Positions 59,155-64,000 of a DNA stretch of 64,000 nucleotides are shown piece after piece. The stretch is taken from the NCBI GenBank assembly GCA_946406115.1, contig OX291541.1, forward strand, positions 20,367,908 through 20,431,907, written 5' to 3'. Position 1 is the first letter of the stretch. Each line of letters begins with the position of its first letter. The notes below the pieces were generated by a model. It worked only from the letters and a program-made list of their open reading frames with translations, did no database searches and was not told the origin of the DNA. A program made the position numbers and the translations under genes. The DNA comes from Apoda limacodes. Lineage: Eukaryota; Arthropoda; Insecta; Lepidoptera; Limacodidae.

Positions 59155-59965
59155 GGTGCCTCGCTTTGCTCAGTAGTCTATATAAGAATCACTCGTAACG
59201 CTCGTGATTCAATTCTAGACTACTTCGCTAGATCGGGATTTAAAGGCACGAGACCTTAAATAATTTGCTCTCGTGTGAAACATACAACTTTTCACCTTTA
59301 CCAGTGCGAGAAAACCTATTAAGAAAGTCTATTCTAATTTACGAATACTACCTACTGTACTCTGCTCCTATCAAAAAATAATCATTAGGTAGGGACTACC
59401 TATTCTTTTTAAAATTAGCACCTTTTGAAAGTCGACAATTATTGAACTATTCGTAGGTATGTTTTAAGATATTTTTCACGTGACTTATGTGGTGAAAAGC
59501 TTAGTTCAGCATTAGACACTTGTTGTCCTGGCTCTTTTGGTGTTAAAGAAATAACTTCGTAACTCGAGTCACCCCTTTTTCATAAAAAATACAATATATA
59601 CGTAGATAAACAATCTAAGGTTATAATAACTAATTCGTTTCGCGCCATTTCGCTTTTTTTTTTTTGACGTGCGTTGAGAAATTTACTCTATGACACTTTT
59701 ATCGAAAACAAAGCATATTTGTTTTTAATTACCGCTATTAATTATTAATAGGTATTATTAATTATAAATATTAAGTACGTCAACAATGAAAAAATACAAT
59801 GTAGTAATGCTTTTCATTAAAATAAATTTGTTTTTAAACAAATCATTGCGTTGTTTTTTCTCACTTTGTCTCACGCTCGCAGCAAAAACGATTTTGCCCA
59901 CTGTTTTGAACAACAAAACCACTCTTTTGGTGCTAGAGAGGCGAAAAATCATATCTCGCCCACCT
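59155..59965 (-). repeat. Recurring SYE unit, copy 3 (diverged, start codon lost)
   Basis: Aligns with the 36-kb copy: GGATTTAAAGGCACGA near 59230, CATACAACTTTTCACCT near 59281, TTTTTCACGTGACTT near 59472, the antisense ORF start at 59570-59575, the GCGCCATTT/poly-T block near 59645, and GAGGCGAAAAATC near 59940. An extra stretch of about 150 bases (59310-59470), absent from the 36-kb copy, splits the ORF homology. Confidence 0.6.
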
Positions 59966-60845
59966 TTACTGTCGTAGGTTACCGTTGGATTAGTCTTGCC
60001 GGCTTCTTAACAGTTACTTTACAAGTTTCTCGTTAGGATTGCCAAGGTAATTTCTATGTAACTCTGATACATTAAGTGCGACTTGCACATTTTTTTCCAA
60101 ATATTATCTTCTATAACACATAAAATTTTCTTCCAGGTTAGCTAGCGGACGAAGCTAAATCTAAAGTTCAAATCATAAACCTATCTATTTTGCGAGTATC
60201 GAGGGATTTTCTTATTATGCTAATGCGATTTCCTTCTCGCATCAATAATATCTTATTTGCTTCAACTCGCTCGTATTTGCTCTGGCATCGAACTCTTATA
60301 GAGCTTCGTGATAAAACAACAAAAACAAATTTTATGGACTGGAGAATACATATTTGGTTTTCAGTTCTAATAGAAGTTAAATGATACAAAATACGGATAC
60401 CTACTAGCTGTACAAATTATACAATAATGATGATAAATAAATGATAGAGAAAGGCTTTCTGAATCTAATATATTTTTTGCTAAAGAAAATGCTAAAGTAA
60501 GTTAACATAAAAATAAAAATATAATGTGCTAGTCGAACCTCGCGATTTCGTCCGCAAAAAAAGCCTTCAAACGATGTAAAAGTATTATCTTTGTCCTTCT
60601 CTGTTCCTAAACCTATCTCGTCGCCACAAAGAAAGCCAATTGTGTGCACTGTTACGACATGAGAAAATATACCACAAAAAAAGACCCGTGGGCACTCTCT
60701 ATAGAGATAAAACGTATTATTAAATACTTTGCAAATCCTAGCTGATGAAATGAAACTTAATTTCGAACACAAACAACGATATCGTAACGTCTACGAAAGG
60801 TAACAATAAGGTATATGTAGTAAACGCTACGGAACCCTTCACAGC
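59966..60845. other. Non-coding stretch, no feature recognised
   Basis: Short ORFs on both strands without known motifs; AT-rich. Confidence 0.45.
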
Positions 60846-60925
60846 ACTACAGTATGGGGTTCTTCAAGAAAGAAGTTATTAGATTTTTGAAGGGTCGGTT
60901 ACGCTCCAGGTGACCGCTTAGGCGC
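60846..60925 (+). mobile_element. LINE family B, internal fragment
   Basis: CTACAGTATGGGGTTCTTCA, AGAAAGAAGTTATTAGATTT and GAAGGGTCGG, then GGTGACCGCTTA after a deletion. Confidence 0.65.
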
Positions 60926-61691
60926 TTATCAATGATGCCAGATGATAGCACTGTAATTATAGTAGAATCACTGTTATTCTATTGCATTTACTGTACACTG
61001 TAATGCGAGAATACAGTGTATGAATAACAATATAATTAGAGTTGTTAAAAAATTATCGTAGTGCGAAGCGTTAGAAAATCTTTTATAAACATATCATAGA
61101 ATCAATTTATGGTTCCACTGTGCACTATGTCTGGTTGTTGGCTATACCAACAATAGGATTGTTCGGGAAATCCCCCGCAAATTACTATCGGTCAATAGAC
61201 AAGAACGGTTTCGATAGGACTGAAGGAATGCAGTGTCTTTAAACTATTGTTCATTCGTCTGCGTCCTGCGTCGATTAATGGACTTGGAATGTTGTTTTTT
61301 CTTCGTCATAAAACTGTATAGATTATTCTCTGTTAGTGGGTTAATTTTTAATACCTTCTAGTGAATTAATTTTTACCTAAAATAATATTATCAATTTGAT
61401 GTTTGTATTTGTAGATTCCGTTCGTAGAAAATATTACCGTAGATATAATGTTGGCTTGTTAGTGATAATGAAGGGCCGTATACGCCTCAAAAAGACGTGT
61501 GTTTTGAAGCAAAAATTCTGTAATGATTGGAAATATAATGAAAAGAAGTAAGCTCCTTTTAAATGACACAAAAACATTTTACTTCTTCAATTTTCATTGA
61601 AGTTTTTTTTTATTCGCTGTATTTTAGTTCAGAATATACTGTAATCTACTCTGTTTTTGTACTAAAACCACTGTAAATGACCATGATCTTG

Positions 61692-61762
61692 ATCTGACAA
61701 CACTGCCGCTTACCATTAGACAGACCGTAAGCTTGTTTGCCACCATTGTGGTATAAAAATAT
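61692..61762 (+). mobile_element. LINE family B, terminal fragment
   Basis: CCGCTTACCATTAGACAGAC, CGTAAGCTTGTTTGCCACC and GTGGTATAAAAATA. Confidence 0.65.
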
Positions 61763-62169
61763 GCCCTAGGCCAGTATTGTAGTATTGAAATAAACCGGAT
61801 ATAACTCTTTATAAGATTTTATTTATTCTTGTTCCAGATAAACTGATATTCTAACAAAAATGTTTTTCGTATTGGAAGTTTTGTTATCGCCACACTGTCT
61901 AAAACAGCATTCTGACAACAAATTGGGTAATTTATAAAAATATAACATAGGTTGATAACATTTATGATGTAAGTGTGACATTTTTATCCCTTTCAACTGT
62001 TAAATATAATATAACGACGTCGTAATAATTTGCTTTATTAACCAAATTCAAAAAAGGAGTGTTTCGTCAATTATGAGAGGTACAATCTTACCCAAATTAC
62101 TACAAAGCGATATTGTATTGTATTTAATTATTGAAAAATATGTTACAATTTTTCTTGTCCATTGATGAG

Positions 62170-62760
62170 CAATAATAATTTATTCTATGCATTTAAATTC
62201 TGACAGATTATAAACACATTTTTCTTTCAACCATTTACGTAATTTTTCAACAAAGTTATTAATTTTAATTTCTGATAGAATATCATCGGGCAGTTTATTA
62301 TATATATTAATTGCGTTATAGTATATGTTTCTTTTGAAATGTGTCGTTTTGTGTTTATTTATTTTTAATTTTTTTTTTATCCCTACAATTGTAATTTTGC
62401 CCATGATGTTGAAACAATTTTAAGTTTTTTTTGACAAATACAGTTAGCTTGTAGACATAAATGTCATATATTGTAAAAATATTTAATTTTTTAAACAGTG
62501 GTGAACAATGTGCATCTATGGCTTCTCTACATATTATCCTGACTACTAGTTTCTTTAATTTAAATATTTTGTTTGCTAGCGATAGTGATCCCCAAAATTC
62601 TAAACCATTTGTCATGGTTGGGTAGAAATGTCCCCAGTGTGCTGTCGTTAGTAATGATGGATTTTCAAAATAACTTAACGATTTTATACAGAAACAAATA
62701 GACGCCAATCTCTTACAAAGTTGATCTGTATTTAATGTCCAATTTAAATTTTCGTCTAGC
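62170..62760 (-). mobile_element. LINE C-terminal ORF2 remnant (third LINE type)
   Basis: The minus strand reads YFENPSLLTTAHWGHFYPTM, GLEFWGSLSLANKIFKLKKL, VVRIICREAIDAHC, KKLNIFTIYDIYVYK, then after a frameshift near 62380 (A-rich codons) INKHKTTHFKRNIYYNAIN, IYNKLPDD and FVEKLRKWLKEKCVYNLSEF. This is the standard end of a CR1/Jockey-type ORF2. Confidence 0.75.
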
Positions 62761-62956
62761 GTTTAACCAAGAAATTTGCAAGAATTTGCCAATTTTAAAT
62801 GTGTTTGTTGTGTCAAATTATTATCTTTATTTTTTTTTTACTGATATGCCTCAAGTTGTGCTTTAGTAGCACCTATAGGTATGGACAAAGTCTGTCTGTC
62901 TTATATCTTCTAAGAGGACCTAAGGGAGTCTGAAATTACAATGATTTAAACTTTAG

Positions 62957-63012
62957 AGGACATAGAACGGGGACAAGACATAAAACGGGGACAAGACATA
63001 AAACGGAAATTA
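62957..63012 (+). repeat. 18-bp tandem repeat
   Basis: GGACAAGACATAAAACGG occurs twice in tandem (62971-63006), with a partial first unit GGACATAGAACGG before it. Confidence 0.8.
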
Positions 63013-63719
63013 AAAGTAGAAATGTTAATTAACTACCATGGTCCACAAGTTTCTCCAACAGCCCTTCACGTACAACTTTTTATACACCAAAATGAGTAAT
63101 TATTACTACTGTAATGAAAAAATTAAAATATTTATCACAAATTAAAATAGTGTTGCCAGAAACAAAACAGGTTGCGTTCGGAACCCGGCGTTTCGGGCGT
63201 AAAGCGCGGCCCCGATAGCAACGGTACAGAACAAGGAGTAAGTTGTCAATTTGGTTGTATTATTTTTAATGTTTAATTCTGTAGAACTCCATCATTTATA
63301 AACCGTTTTGGAAAATTATTTTCATTATTTAGAATATGGATATACTTCCAGATTAGCCCCGTTTTTATTAAAATCCAGTCGTTACATCCAAATATCGAGA
63401 ATCCAGTTTAATACATTTTCTTTTTCTCAAATAGATAGAATAGCGATATCGATATTTTTTTAGTAGGAAATCAAGCATTTGCATCGATAAAGTATTATAT
63501 TTTGTGTGAAATGGAACTGAAGAAGACCACAGATAGTCACCTGAAGTTCTCAATGATACCTATTTCAAATGTGGCGATAAGATAGCTAGCTAGCAAGAAA
63601 TCAGAAGGTTGTAGGTTTCCGAAGATTTAAAATGCTAGAAAATATAGTTCTTAGTTTCTTTATATTGACACTAATGATCGACTAAAATGTGAAAAGTAGT
63701 TCACTAAGAATTTATTAAT

Positions 63720-63905
63720 AACTATACTTTGCCAGCGGCTCCGCCCGCCTTGAATTCGGTTTTCGGTGTGGAACTCCTAAATTATACTAATGAAGTTTGC
63801 TATAGCTACATGTATTGTTCTTTAAACTCTGTTATAATTATTCCCGCGGGAACTTTTGAATTTTTCTCGAAATACTTGCATTGGAATGAGTCCCGCTTGC
63901 TTAGT
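63720..63905 (+). repeat. GCGGGCGGAGCCGCTGG-type repeat (inverse orientation)
   Basis: TTTGCCAGCGGCTCCGCCCG, GAATTCGGTTTTCGGTGTGG and TTCCCGCGGGAACTTTTGAA match the reverse complement of 38325-38670. Confidence 0.7.
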
Positions 63906-63967
63906 TTGATACAAGTATTTTTTAGGAACACTTATTTATTTTTATTTATTACTTTTTTGTTTTCGTT

Positions 63968-63992
63968 TTTTTCGACTCGCACTTGACTTTTT
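63968..63992 (-). repeat. GGCCAAGTGCG-family head trace
   Basis: Antisense CGACTCGCACTTGACTTTTT at the window edge. Confidence 0.45.
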
Positions 63993-64000
63993 TATTCTGG

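Noticed and set aside
62957..63012. CRISPR-like or satellite array
   Set aside because: Only about two and a half 18-bp units with no spacers; a small local tandem repeat.

Overview
The window looks like nuclear DNA of a lepidopteran (moth or butterfly). It is AT-rich and gene-poor, introns are split by GT/AG sites, and most of it is dispersed repeats of types common in Lepidoptera: CR1/Jockey-like and RTE-like LINE fragments, tRNA-derived SINEs, MITEs, and short elements headed GGCCAAGTGCGAGTCGGACTCGC. I see no prokaryotic genes, CRISPR array, rRNA or convincing free-standing tRNA gene. The species cannot be named from the sequence alone.

Only two convincing host genes are present. They are tandem, same-strand paralogues of the carboxyl/cholinesterase (alpha/beta-hydrolase) family. 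Copy A is at 17627-24124 (559 aa) and copy B at 27300-34817 (556 aa). Both have three exons with the same junction phases, a 171-nt first exon and a 1250-nt second exon. Each product has a signal peptide, an esterase body and a hydrophobic C-terminal tail like a GPI-anchor signal. Both have lost the serine nucleophile (GHGSG in place of GxSxG) and the oxyanion-hole HGG (QGEE). Copy A keeps the triad Glu and His; copy B has also changed His440 to Tyr. They are best read as secreted, probably membrane-tethered, non-enzymatic esterase-fold proteins. Exon 1 is almost identical between the copies (two synonymous changes) while exon 2 is only about 84% identical in protein. Two decayed extra copies of the last exon and 3' UTR lie at 24.97-25.4 kb.

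Layout: 1-17 kb is repeats, with antisense RT remnants at 3.6 and 6.4 kb, several 3' ends of one LINE family, two long-armed fold-back elements and a perfect 34-bp hairpin at 14.9 kb. 17.5-25.4 kb is copy A and its tail remnants. 26-34.9 kb is copy B, whose 4.7-kb first intron holds a SINE, a hAT element nested in another repeat, and a LINE remnant. 34.9-36.2 kb is a LINE interrupted by a second LINE just after copy B. 36.2-64 kb is repeats, including a 1.45-kb LINE with a reverse transcriptase domain at 51.6-53.0 kb and a recurring unit carrying a small conserved ORF (window start, 36.2 kb, 59.2 kb).

All calls were made by eye. Family names of mobile elements are tentative unless a diagnostic motif is cited, and repeat boundaries are approximate to about 10-30 bases.
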